Source: Rhizobium sp. 16-488-2b
Lineage (GTDB): Bacteria; Pseudomonadota; Alphaproteobacteria; Rhizobiales; Rhizobiaceae
Length of the DNA stretch: 64,000 bases
Direction of reading: 5' to 3'
Assembly: GCF_017741815.1 (NCBI RefSeq)
Contig: NZ_JAGHMF010000034.1
Span: 591,494-655,493 of the forward strand
Shown in pieces: positions 1 to 8,334 of the stretch. Both the position numbers and the translations under genes were made by a program. How positions within the stretch are numbered: the first letter of the stretch is position 1; each line of letters starts with the position of its first letter. The notes below the pieces were generated by a model that searched no databases, was not told where the DNA came from, and saw only the letters and a list, made by a program, of their open reading frames with translations.

Positions 1-1
1 C

Positions 2-403
2 GGATCGCTCGCCAGCCTGTCGATGACGCTCGGTTCGCGCGAGGAGATTTCGCGCCTGCGCTTCTGCTTCCGCGATCTGGTGGCCGAAAGCATCATCGAG
101 CCCTACACGATGGGCCGCGATCCCTGGAGCTTCAAAGCGGGCAACGATGAGCACCAGCAGAAGGTGGATGCGGCGCTCGCCCGCTACGAGGTCCAGGAGG
201 ACGGCTATACCCGCCAGTTCGAGCTCTTCCATCAGGCGCTGGTCCGTAACGAAGAACCGCCGGTGACGCTTGCCGACGCTCGCAATTCGCTGGAACTGGT
301 CACCGCCGCCTACCACTCGCAACGCACCGGCCTTCCGACATCCCTGCCGATCCTTCCCGACCACCCGCTCTACCGCTCCTGGCTGCCAGAAGAGGCCCGC
401 TAG
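2..403 (+). CDS. Gfo/Idh/MocA family oxidoreductase, C-terminal fragment
   Basis: The reading frame is open from the first bases of the window to a TAG stop, so only the last ~133 residues are present and the true start lies outside. The segment ending in SLELVTAAYHSQRTG followed by a Leu-Pro-Ile stretch is typical of the C-terminal domain of NAD(P)-dependent Gfo/Idh/MocA sugar dehydrogenases, which sits after the Rossmann fold. Substrate cannot be told because the cofactor domain and catalytic Lys are missing. The next gene starts about 140 bases later and looks unrelated. Confidence 0.8.
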   Translation, partial: GSLASLSMTLGSREEISRLRFCFRDLVAESIIEPYTMGRDPWSFKAGNDEHQQKVDAALARYEVQEDGYTRQFELFHQALVRNEEPPVTLADARNSLELVTAAYHSQRTGLPTSLPILPDHPLYRSWLPEEAR

Positions 404-545
404 CAGGGAGAGACGATCGCGATCAAGCTTAACCGATAATATTGCGACGGGGACGACGAAAGTCGCGCCGAAGTAACGACTTGCTAAGCTCCATTTGTCA
501 GCCTCGGATCCATTGATTTTCATAATCCGTTGTTCGAGGTCTTTC

Positions 546-800
546 ATGTTTTTGAGTAAAGACGATTGGATCAACCAGCGTGCCTATGCGCTGTGGGAAG
601 CGGAAGGTCGGCCCGACGGGCGCGGCGGGGCGCATTGGCAACAGGCGGCCCGCGAGTATCAGTTGCTGGAGCGGACGCGGGCCTCCGCCGATGGCAGCGA
701 CCTGATAGAACGCTTGAAGACGATGGGCCGGATGATGCGTGAAGCGGACCGCGACGACCGAGCCGAGACACCGGAAAATTCAGCTTCCTCGCGCCGTTAA
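546..800 (+). CDS. DUF2934-like small protein
   Basis: An 84-residue, highly charged protein. Its opening (SKDDWINQRAYALWEAEGRPDGRGGAHWQQA) matches the pattern of DUF2934 proteins, common in Rhizobiales and of unknown function. The ATG was preferred to one 17 codons upstream because the family motif begins immediately after it and a GAGG lies 7 bases before it. There is no signal peptide or membrane segment. It stands alone between two unrelated genes; a role in DNA binding or stress is often guessed for the family, but nothing here proves it. Confidence 0.65.
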   Translation: MFLSKDDWINQRAYALWEAEGRPDGRGGAHWQQAAREYQLLERTRASADGSDLIERLKTMGRMMREADRDDRAETPENSASSRR

Positions 801-928
801 GCAAGATGATCTGCCACGCCACGAAGTCGTCATTCGGCCATGCCGCGCGTTAAGGCTTCTTTAGGCATAATCATCTGTTTCCATTATAATTTAGTGGGAA
901 AACGATCGCTAGAGTACAACGTCAACCT

Positions 929-2005
929 TTGCTGAAGAATATGCAAAGTCGAAGGCATGATCGCCTTCTTGCATGGCAGAGGCGGCGAATGTTTTCATCG
1001 ATTGTACGCGAAGTGAGGTCTCGACTCACGGGACGCCTATCCGCTCGTCCTGATCGCCCCGAGATCGGCGCCGACGCGTGTTCCGCCGATAAGTCCGCCG
1101 AACTCGTCCACCTGAAGAAGCTGTTCGATCACTCGTCGCGCGCCGCCCGCATCGGTGTGTGGGAATGCAATCTCCCGGACGAGACGCTGGCATGGACCGA
1201 CATGGTCTACGAGCTGTTCGACCTGCCGGTCGGCCACCCGCTCAGCCGCGACGAGACCGTCAAGCTCTATACCGAGCGGTCGCGCATCGAGCTGACCATG
1301 CTGCGCGATCGAGCCATCAAGGAGCGATCCGGCTTCAGCCTCGACGCGGAGATCATCACGGCCAAGGGCAACCATCGCTGGATCCGCATCACCGCCACGG
1401 TCGAATGCGAGGGCGACCAGCCGGTCCGCATCTTCGGGATGAAGCAGGACATCACGGCCGAGAAGAAGCTTTTCGACGAGATTCGCTATCTGGCGGAGTT
1501 CGACCTCCTGACCAACCTGCCGAACCGCGTCCAGTTCCAATCCACCTTCGAGAGGCTGTGCGCGACCGAGGCCTCCAGGCAAAGCGTGGCGTTGTTCCTC
1601 ATCGATCTCGACGGCTTCAAGCAGGTCAACGACCGCCTCGGCCATCAGGCCGGAGACCAATGCCTGCGCGTTGCGGCCAATTGCCTGCGGTCCGTGCTCG
1701 GCGGCGCCGAGCTCGTGGCGCGCATCGGTGGTGACGAATTCGCGGTGCTTCATCGCTATGGGTCGAGCGACGAGGCGGCCCGCATCGCGAGCTCCATCGT
1801 CACTGCGCTTGCCGCTTCCTGCGACGAGGATGGCCGGCATATCGGCATCGGCGGCTCGGTCGGCGTGGCGCTGGCGGCGGGCTATCTCGCACCGAAGGAC
1901 ATCTTCGCGGCGGCCGACGGCGCGCTCTACGCCGCCAAGAGCGGAGGCCGCAACCGCTTCAGCCTCGCGCATCCGTCGTTTGCGTCGCAGACCCACGCGG
2001 CTTAA
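929..2005 (+). CDS. PAS-GGDEF protein, probable diguanylate cyclase
   Basis: This 358-residue soluble protein has an N-terminal linker (1-60), a PAS-like sensor domain (about 60-180, ending in the PAC-type IFGMKQDITAEKK) and a GGDEF domain (about 190-345). The catalytic signature ARIGGDEF is intact, with GGDEF at residues 267-271, so it should make cyclic-di-GMP from two GTP. The inhibitory I-site (RxxD five residues before the signature) is replaced by GGAE, so feedback inhibition through that site is not expected. No EAL domain or membrane segment is present, so the PAS domain presumably senses a cytoplasmic cue. It appears monocistronic. Confidence 0.85.
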   Translation: MLKNMQSRRHDRLLAWQRRRMFSSIVREVRSRLTGRLSARPDRPEIGADACSADKSAELVHLKKLFDHSSRAARIGVWECNLPDETLAWTDMVYELFDLPVGHPLSRDETVKLYTERSRIELTMLRDRAIKERSGFSLDAEIITAKGNHRWIRITATVECEGDQPVRIFGMKQDITAEKKLFDEIRYLAEFDLLTNLPNRVQFQSTFERLCATEASRQSVALFLIDLDGFKQVNDRLGHQAGDQCLRVAANCLRSVLGGAELVARIGGDEFAVLHRYGSSDEAARIASSIVTALAASCDEDGRHIGIGGSVGVALAAGYLAPKDIFAAADGALYAAKSGGRNRFSLAHPSFASQTHAA

Positions 2006-2120
2006 GGCACGGGCAACTTCCCCCAGATTGTGTGATCAGGCGCAGCCGCTTGCGGCTTTCCACGGCATGCGCTTTTGGGCTAACAGCTTGGCATCGACAT
2101 GATCCAACGAGCACCAATAC

Positions 2121-2651
2121 ATGAGCCACATTCCGCAAATCGATTACGACACCGCTTCCGAGGAGATCCGCTCGGCTCACGACGAGGAAGTCAGGGTTCG
2201 CGGTCGGATGACCAACATGAAGCGGACGCTGCTGCATTCGCCTCAGGCGCATCGCATCTATGCGGAATGGTTCACGCTGCGCGCCGAGCTGGCCGCAATC
2301 AGCGACCGGCCGATCTGGATCTTCTCCCACGCGATTTCGAAGGCCTGCAAGTCGAAGATCGCCATCACCTTTTTCCGCCGCGCGCTGATCAACAACGGCT
2401 TTAAGCCGGATGCGCTTGAGCTCTCCGAGGAGGAGGCGCTGCTCGACGCATTCGGCAAGGCGATCGTCGCCGATTCCAACGCTATCCCGAGCGAAATCTG
2501 GGTTGCGCTGAAGCAGCGTTACGACGCCAAGACGCTGGTCGATCTCGTCGCCTTCGCTGGCATCATGATCGCCACCGCCGTCTTCAACAACGTCGTCGAG
2601 GTCGATTTCGATCCGGAGCTTGAGGCATTCGCCGAGGGCGCCGCTCGATAA
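2121..2651 (+). CDS. AhpD/carboxymuconolactone decarboxylase-like protein
   Basis: A 176-residue, mostly alpha-helical protein. The pattern IPQIDYDTASEEIRSAHDEE, then LLHSPQAHRIYAEW and FSHAISKACKS, resembles the CMD/AhpD fold. The redox-active CxxC of genuine AhpD enzymes is absent: only one Cys occurs at that place. A peroxidase role through a cysteine pair is therefore unlikely. Start chosen at the ATG that opens the conserved segment; an overlapping ATG at 2099 is in another frame. It converges with the next gene, with a 25-base gap. Function unknown. Confidence 0.55.
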   Translation: MSHIPQIDYDTASEEIRSAHDEEVRVRGRMTNMKRTLLHSPQAHRIYAEWFTLRAELAAISDRPIWIFSHAISKACKSKIAITFFRRALINNGFKPDALELSEEEALLDAFGKAIVADSNAIPSEIWVALKQRYDAKTLVDLVAFAGIMIATAVFNNVVEVDFDPELEAFAEGAAR

Positions 2652-2676
2652 CGAAGATGCCGTTTATCAAGCGATA

Positions 2677-4119
2677 TCAATCATGTTCGAGATCTTTCTC
2701 GACTTTTTTGTCAAGTTCGCTCGCGACGAAGACCGCGTGTTCGGTGATCTGCGGCAGACCCATCAGCTCGCCGAACGCGCCGCGTGCCAAGGGACCGGAG
2801 ATCAGCAATGTCGAATCCGGTCGCCCGTCACCGGCAAGCGCCTCGGAGGAGAGGTTGCAGGCGATGCCCAGCCCGGTCGGATCCAGCTGCAGGTGGCCGA
2901 GATCGCGTAGCCTCGCCAGCCACGGCTGGCTGTTCAGGATGCCGCCATGGGCGGGGCCCGTGGTGACGACCATCGCATCGTAAACCCGCTCCAAGCGTTC
3001 ACCGTTGCGCCGTCGCAGCACGACCCTGATGTCTTCGGCCTCGCGCCTGATGCTGGCAACGGAGGCGGCCAGCACCTCCATGCGGCCGTTGGCGACCGCC
3101 CGGTCGAGCACCTCTTCCACTTGCGGCGCGATACGGAAGCGGTGCACGTCCCAGAAGGGGCGAAGGTGACGAACGATCCGCCGGCGCTCCGACACAGGCA
3201 GCGCCCGCCAGATCGCGTGCCCGTGACCGCGCACCTGATCCAGCACCGCATGCCATGTGAACCCCGCTTGTTCGGCCTCGCGGATGGTGCGGCGCACGAG
3301 GCGCAAGAGCTGGGTGGCGCTCTCGACCGGCACCGTCTCGAACGCGCCAAACGGATCCTGCGCGACCGCGGGGTGGCCGCGCGATCTCAAGCCTCGCCGT
3401 GAGATCGACGTGACCGGGCCGCGATGTCCCGTGATCGATAGCGACGCCACGACATCGGCGGCTGTCAGCCCGTTGCCGACGACGAGGAGGCGATCATCAG
3501 GGTCGATGGCATCAAGCGCGCGCGGCACGGTGGAATCGGCGACGAACTTCGGATGACCGGCGAGCGCCATCAACGCCGAGGGCGGCGATGGCGAGGGGTG
3601 GCTTGTCGCGATGACGAGATAATCGGCAAAGGTCTGGCCGCCCTGGCTATCGGAAATCCGCCAGAAGGCGCCGTCGCGCTCGACATCGGTGACGACCGCT
3701 CGTCGATGCCTGACGGCGCCGGTTTCGACAAGCGGCCGCAAGGCTGATGCAACATAGCGCCCAAACAGCGCTCGGCGGGGAAAGATGGCCCCATCGACAC
3801 GACGGGCAGCGGGATCGTCGGCGATCGCGTCGTTGAGCTCGATCCATTCGAGGAAATCTCCGGGATGCTCCGGCAGAAGGCTCATTCTGGCTGCTGGCAC
3901 GTTGATGCGGTGCGCGGGGTCGTTCGTGTCATAGGCGAGGCCACGGCCAAGCTCGGCGCGCGGCTCGAAGACGGTGATGGCCGGCGGCCGGTCCCTGTTT
4001 GCCAATGCCAAATGATAGGCAACACCGGCGCCAGATATGCCGCCACCGATGATGGCGACAAGCGGCCTGCGCGGTAGCTGCAGGTGCTGATGGTCGTAAG
4101 GGAGATTATCGTCATGCAT
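2677..4119 (-). CDS. FAD/NAD(P)-binding protein (COG4529-like)
   Basis: A 480-residue flavoprotein. A Rossmann dinucleotide motif GGGISGAG lies at residues 25-32 and a second motif, VVGNGLTAADVV, near the middle, so both FAD and NAD(P)H binding are expected. The conserved HRINVPAARMSLLPEHPGDFLEW region resembles the uncharacterised YdhS/COG4529 group. The start was set at the ATG just before the FAD motif; the frame stays open another 79 codons, but that extension has no conserved look and would run past the IRO box. It is divergent from a siderophore-type ABC importer across that box, so iron regulation and a role in siderophore or haem handling are inferred, not shown. Confidence 0.65.
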   Translation of the reverse strand: MHDDNLPYDHQHLQLPRRPLVAIIGGGISGAGVAYHLALANRDRPPAITVFEPRAELGRGLAYDTNDPAHRINVPAARMSLLPEHPGDFLEWIELNDAIADDPAARRVDGAIFPRRALFGRYVASALRPLVETGAVRHRRAVVTDVERDGAFWRISDSQGGQTFADYLVIATSHPSPSPPSALMALAGHPKFVADSTVPRALDAIDPDDRLLVVGNGLTAADVVASLSITGHRGPVTSISRRGLRSRGHPAVAQDPFGAFETVPVESATQLLRLVRRTIREAEQAGFTWHAVLDQVRGHGHAIWRALPVSERRRIVRHLRPFWDVHRFRIAPQVEEVLDRAVANGRMEVLAASVASIRREAEDIRVVLRRRNGERLERVYDAMVVTTGPAHGGILNSQPWLARLRDLGHLQLDPTGLGIACNLSSEALAGDGRPDSTLLISGPLARGAFGELMGLPQITEHAVFVASELDKKVEKDLEHD

Positions 4120-4346
4120 GTCTGGTTGCCGTTTTAACTCGGTGTCGAGATTGTTCGATTCTAGTTCGGATGGGTGACAGTTCAAAACCCACGTGATCCT
4201 CCCAAGCGTTATTTTTGGCAAACCCACAGAAGTCTTGGCATTTTTGTATTCCATGGCGCGGTCGGGGAAATTGTCGCCGTTCACAATCTCCTGATTGGGA
4301 TTTAGCCGAAGAAAGAATTGACTCGACCGGGGATAGATGTTCAAAA

Positions 4347-4365
4347 GCTGACACAATTTGTCAGC
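4347..4365. promoter_or_regulatory. IRO box, probable RirA operator
   Basis: The 19-base sequence GCTGACACAATTTGTCAGC is a perfect palindrome with 7-base arms and a 5-base centre. It contains TGA-N9-TCA, the published core of the rhizobial IRO motif bound by the iron repressor RirA. It lies 48 bases before the first permease gene and about 230 bases before the divergent flavoprotein gene, so it could control either or both. Binding is inferred from the motif and its place beside iron-uptake genes. Confidence 0.7.
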
Positions 4366-4412
4366 AATAGATCGTGGGGAGGCGATCTCACGAAGGACTA
4401 GCGATAGCTTTC

Positions 4413-5480
4413 ATGAGCGCCAACCCTCCAGCGGCCACCCCTCCAGTGAATGGCGCTTTCGCGGAACAAGCCGCGCACGTCGGCATCCGCACAGGGCGTA
4501 TCCTCGGCCTCTTGGTTGCTGCTGCTGTTCTTGTCTTCGTGATCTGCGCCTCCCTGGCGGTCGGCGCGCGAAACATCTCGGTTACCGACGTAATTTCGGT
4601 CTTCTTCTCGAGCGCGAGCCAGATAGACAGCGAGACCATCTGGTCCCTGCGGCTGCCCCGCACGCTGCTCGGCGTGATGGCGGGTATTGCCTTTGCGCTG
4701 TCCGGCGCACTCATGCAGGCGCTTACCCGCAATCCGCTGGCTGATCCTGCCATTCTGGGCATCAACGCCGGCGCGGCGTTTTCCATGGTCGTCGCGATCG
4801 GCCTTCTGGGAATCACTCATCCATTGTCACTGATCTGGTTTGCGTTTGCCGGTACCGGCCTTGCGGCCATTGCGGTCTATCTCGCGGCCATGGGTGGACG
4901 CGCCGGCGCGACACCGTTGCGGCTGACGCTGGCCGGCGTCGCGATCGGCTCGATGCTGCGCGGGCTCACTTCCGCGTTGATCTTCCTCGACCCGAACACG
5001 TTCGATCACATGTTGAACTGGGAAGTCGGCTCGCTGGCGATCACCGGTTACGACAATCTGATCGTCACGGCGCCGTTCGTCGCCATGGGGATTGTCCTCG
5101 CATTGGTATCGGCGCCCGTCCTCAACGTCGTTGCCCTCGGTGACGATCAGGCTCGCTCACTTGGCGCTGGCATCGGCAGGGCGCGCGTGATGGTCGTGTT
5201 GGCGGTCATGCTGCTGACGGGTGCTGCCACAGCCGCGGCGGGCCCACTCGGCTTCATCGGCTTGATGGTGCCCTATGCCGCGCGCTGGATCGGCGGCACG
5301 GATCAGCGCTGGATATTTGCCTACACCCTGCTGCTCGCTCCGATCGTCCTGCTCAGCGCCGATATCCTGGGTCGTCTGAGCATGCGACCCGCTGAAATCC
5401 AGGTCGGCATCGTCACGGCCTTTGTCGGCGCACCGGTGCTCATCTGGCTGGTGCGTTCAAGAAAGGTCAGAGCGCTGTGA
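4413..5480 (+). CDS. FecCD-family iron-siderophore ABC permease, first subunit
   Basis: A 355-residue polytopic membrane protein with about nine or ten hydrophobic segments and family signatures: RLPRTLLGVMAGIAFALSGA, then LTRNPLADPAILGINAGAA, and PLGFIGLMVPYAAR. It forms half of the inner-membrane channel importing ferric siderophore or haem-like substrates. Start taken at the ATG before SANPPAATPP; an in-frame ATG at 4374 is possible, and AAGGA lies rather far (15 bases) upstream. It overlaps the second permease by four bases (GTGA), so the two are translationally coupled. An IRO box lies just upstream. Confidence 0.9.
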   Translation: MSANPPAATPPVNGAFAEQAAHVGIRTGRILGLLVAAAVLVFVICASLAVGARNISVTDVISVFFSSASQIDSETIWSLRLPRTLLGVMAGIAFALSGALMQALTRNPLADPAILGINAGAAFSMVVAIGLLGITHPLSLIWFAFAGTGLAAIAVYLAAMGGRAGATPLRLTLAGVAIGSMLRGLTSALIFLDPNTFDHMLNWEVGSLAITGYDNLIVTAPFVAMGIVLALVSAPVLNVVALGDDQARSLGAGIGRARVMVVLAVMLLTGAATAAAGPLGFIGLMVPYAARWIGGTDQRWIFAYTLLLAPIVLLSADILGRLSMRPAEIQVGIVTAFVGAPVLIWLVRSRKVRAL

Positions 5481-6532
5481 CCCTGCATCCCGCTTTCACC
5501 CGCCGACGTATCATGGTTCGCGCGTTCAGCGACAAGCTGGCTCTGGCTATCGACAAGCGGCTTCTCCTTGTATGCCTGTTGCTTCTGCTTGCCGGGTCGA
5601 CCGTCATGATCGCGGCGCTCGTCAGTGGCCAGCTGCACGTGCCGGCCATCGACGTTCTGAACGTGCTGATGGGGGGTGGCGAGCGCCGCTTGCGTATGGT
5701 CGTTCTCGACTGGCGCATGCCGCGGGCTGCTGGAGCTGCAATCCTTGGCGCGCTGCTTGGGCTGGGCGGCGCGGTTTTCCAGTCGATTACGCGCAATCCG
5801 CTTGGAAGCCCCGATGTTGTCGGCTTCGATGCGGGCGCATACACCGGCGCCATCCTGGCGATCACCTTCGCCGGTGGCAGCTGGATTGCGCTTGCGGGCA
5901 GCGCCATAGCCGGCGGCCTCGCGACGGCGTTCGTCGTCTACCTTCTCACCTGGCACAAGGGCATCCAGGGTTTCCAGCTGATCGTCGTCGGCATTGGCGT
6001 CAGTGCCATGCTGACTTCGGCCAACCACTGGATTCTGCTCAAGTCTTCTTTGTCGACGGCCATGGCCGCCAGCACCTGGGGCATGGGCTCGCTCGCTAAG
6101 ATCAACGGTCAGCAGCTGTCTCTGGTCCTGTGGCTGGGTATTCCCGTGATCTTTTTTGCTCTCATCCTGGCGCGACCGCTAAAGCTCATGGAAATGGGTG
6201 ACAGTCGCGCAAAGGCGCTTGGAGTGCCGGTCGAAGCTGCAAGGTTGGCACTGATGGTGGTTGCCATCGTCGCAACCGCGCTCGTCACGGCGATTGCCGG
6301 TCCCATTCCTTTCGTCGCGCTTGCCTCGCCACCGATCGCCCATGCGATAACTCGCACGGCGGGCACGTCGATCGCCGCATCCATGGCGACCGGCGCCTTG
6401 TTGCTGTCGGCTGCAGATTACGTCGCTCAGCACAGCTTCGCACCCATCCAGCTCCCCGTCGGCGTCGTGACGCTCTGCATCGGAGGCACTTATTTCCTTT
6501 GGCTGATCATCAAGGAGGCGCGTCGCGCGTGA
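5477..6532 (+). CDS. FecCD-family iron-siderophore ABC permease, second subunit
   Basis: A 351-residue membrane protein starting with GTG inside the stop of the previous permease. It carries the same family marks (DWRMPRAAGAAILGALLGLGGA, ITRNPLGSPDVVGFDAGA, AGPIPFVALASPPIA) and multiple membrane spans. It pairs with the upstream subunit as a heterodimeric channel, as in FecCD, FepDG and FhuB halves. In the last signature, ALASPPIAH replaces the more usual LVVPHIAR, a modest departure. Its end overlaps the ATPase start by four bases, completing a tightly packed operon. Confidence 0.9.
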   Translation: MTLHPAFTRRRIMVRAFSDKLALAIDKRLLLVCLLLLLAGSTVMIAALVSGQLHVPAIDVLNVLMGGGERRLRMVVLDWRMPRAAGAAILGALLGLGGAVFQSITRNPLGSPDVVGFDAGAYTGAILAITFAGGSWIALAGSAIAGGLATAFVVYLLTWHKGIQGFQLIVVGIGVSAMLTSANHWILLKSSLSTAMAASTWGMGSLAKINGQQLSLVLWLGIPVIFFALILARPLKLMEMGDSRAKALGVPVEAARLALMVVAIVATALVTAIAGPIPFVALASPPIAHAITRTAGTSIAASMATGALLLSAADYVAQHSFAPIQLPVGVVTLCIGGTYFLWLIIKEARRA

Positions 6533-7338
6533 AGCCTCAAACCGCTCCCCGTCTCGAGGCGCAGGCCATCGAACTCGCATACGGAAAATGCGTCATCGCG
6601 GAGGATCTTTCGGTAACGGTTCCATCAGGATCGTTCACCGCGATCGTCGGACCGAATGCCTGTGGCAAGTCCACTCTGCTGCAGGCGCTGTCGCGCTTGC
6701 TGATGCCTGGCCAGGGTGCCGTCCTGCTCGACGGCCGCACGATCTCGACCATCCCGGCCAAGGAATTTGCCCGCAGCGTCGGGCTCATGCCGCAGAGTTC
6801 GGTGGCGCCGGATGGCATCACCGTCACCGAGCTTGTCGCCTGTGGCCGCTACCCCCATCAAAACCTGCTTCGCCAATGGAGCCGGGCAGATGAACAGGCG
6901 GTGTCGGCTGCGATCGAAGCGACCGGCATGAACGATCTCGCCGGCCGCCGCGTCAACGAATTGTCGGGCGGTCAGCGTCAGCGTGCCTGGATCGCCATGG
7001 TGCTGGCGCAGGAAACCCCGCTTCTCCTGCTCGACGAGCCGACGACTTTCCTCGACATCGCCCACCAGATGGAGCTGATGCTTCTGCTCGAGCGGCTCAA
7101 TCGCGAACGCGGCTACACGATCGCCGCCGTGCTGCACGATCTCAATCAAGCCTGCCGCCATGCCACCCACATGATCGCCATGCGCGGCGGCCGCGCGATC
7201 GCCGAGGGCCGTCCAGGAGACATCGTGACAGAGACGCTGGTCCGCGAGGTGTTCGGCCTCGATAGCATCATCATCAAGGATCCGGTCGTCGGTACGCCGT
7301 TGGTGGTGCCGCGCGGACTGCATCACAATTCTGATTGA
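6529..7338 (+). CDS. Iron-siderophore ABC transporter ATP-binding protein (FecE type)
   Basis: A 269-residue cytoplasmic ATPase. Walker A GPNACGKST is at residues 41-49, the signature is LSGGQRQRAWIAMVLAQ, Walker B is LLLLDEPTTFLD and the switch His is in AAVLHDLNQAC. This arrangement is standard for the FecE/FepC group that powers siderophore import. The start is a GTG that overlaps the previous stop; an AAGGAGG ten bases before it makes this choice firm over an upstream ATG at 6499. Fourth feature of the iron-uptake operon, followed 19 bases later by its binding protein. Confidence 0.92.
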   Translation: MKPQTAPRLEAQAIELAYGKCVIAEDLSVTVPSGSFTAIVGPNACGKSTLLQALSRLLMPGQGAVLLDGRTISTIPAKEFARSVGLMPQSSVAPDGITVTELVACGRYPHQNLLRQWSRADEQAVSAAIEATGMNDLAGRRVNELSGGQRQRAWIAMVLAQETPLLLLDEPTTFLDIAHQMELMLLLERLNRERGYTIAAVLHDLNQACRHATHMIAMRGGRAIAEGRPGDIVTETLVREVFGLDSIIIKDPVVGTPLVVPRGLHHNSD

Positions 7339-7357
7339 AAAAGGAAAGGATAAGACT

Positions 7358-8278
7358 TTGTCGCTGCGACTGACACGACGTGAGATCATTGCCGCATCGC
7401 TGCTGCTTGCGGCCGGTCCGCTACTGGCCCAGGAAGAGACAATCACCGTGGATGGGATGTTTGGTCCCGTGCAAGTGCCGAAGTCGCCGAAGCGCGTGGT
7501 CGTATCGGATGGTGACGACGTGCTGCAGCCGACCGTCGCGCTTGGAATTATTCCGGTCGGCGCATCCCGGCCGAACTTCACGGGCGGTTTCGCAAAGGGC
7601 GTTGCCGAGCGTCTGCCGGCCGATATCGGCTATATCGGATCGTCTGGGGAACCCAATTTCGAGACCGTGCTTACGCTCGAGCCCGATCTCATCTTGATGA
7701 GCAACGACGATATTCCCGATCTGCAGGGAATGTACGAGCGCTACAGCCAGATCGCTCCCACCGTGCTCATCGATGTGCAGCCCAAGGATTGGCGGAAGAC
7801 GCTGACGACGATTGCGGGTGCCACGGGGCGTGAGGCGCAGGCGAGCGAGTTGCTGACGAAATACGATGAGCGCGTCGGACAGGTTCGCAGCGCGATCAGC
7901 GGCAATATCGGAACGGCGACGATCGCCCGCGTTCGCACCAATCTCGTGCGCTACATGCTGCAGGACACCTCTTTCACCTGGAGCGTGCTGAAGGATGTCG
8001 GCTTCCGCGCCCCGCCGCAGCAGCAGATCACCAGCAATGACGGCTTCATCAACATCAGCCTCGAACGGCTTGACCTCCTGGAGGCCGATTTCATCCTGCT
8101 GCTGGAGGACGAAGGCGCCAAGGGGCCGGGCGCCATGAGCGAGAAACTCAAGGCGCTGCCGACCTTCGCCAACCTGAAGGGCGACAAGATGGAGCTCCCG
8201 TCTGCGGACTACCTGTTCGGCAACGTCCTGACGGCCTTCAACATGCTCGACGTGCTGGAAGCCAAGTTCAAGGCATAG
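7358..8278 (+). CDS. Iron-siderophore ABC transporter substrate-binding protein (FecB type)
   Basis: A 306-residue exported protein. The TTG start follows a good AAGGAAAGGA ribosome site. The N-terminus (RLTRREIIAASLLLAAGPLLAQ) has the look of a signal peptide with an Arg pair, cleaved after about residue 25. The mature part has the TroA/FecB pattern: PKRVVVSDGDDVLQPTVALGIIPVGA, then EPNFETVLTLEPDLILMSN. It captures a ferric siderophore in the periplasm and hands it to the two permeases encoded upstream. Ligand identity cannot be read from sequence. Confidence 0.88.
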   Translation: MSLRLTRREIIAASLLLAAGPLLAQEETITVDGMFGPVQVPKSPKRVVVSDGDDVLQPTVALGIIPVGASRPNFTGGFAKGVAERLPADIGYIGSSGEPNFETVLTLEPDLILMSNDDIPDLQGMYERYSQIAPTVLIDVQPKDWRKTLTTIAGATGREAQASELLTKYDERVGQVRSAISGNIGTATIARVRTNLVRYMLQDTSFTWSVLKDVGFRAPPQQQITSNDGFINISLERLDLLEADFILLLEDEGAKGPGAMSEKLKALPTFANLKGDKMELPSADYLFGNVLTAFNMLDVLEAKFKA

Positions 8279-8292
8279 CCAGGCCCATCCCT

Positions 8293-8334
8293 GTGGCGAT
8301 GGTGCAACTGCATCGCCACGGGAACGCTCTTTTA
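8293..8334 (+). terminator. Putative Rho-independent terminator after the iron-uptake operon
   Basis: A 9-base-pair stem (GTGGCGATG / CATCGCCAC) with a 9-base loop begins 15 bases after the binding-protein stop codon. A short T run (CTCTTTT) follows about ten bases beyond the stem. It lies between two convergent operons. The T tract is weak and slightly displaced, so termination efficiency is uncertain. Confidence 0.5.
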
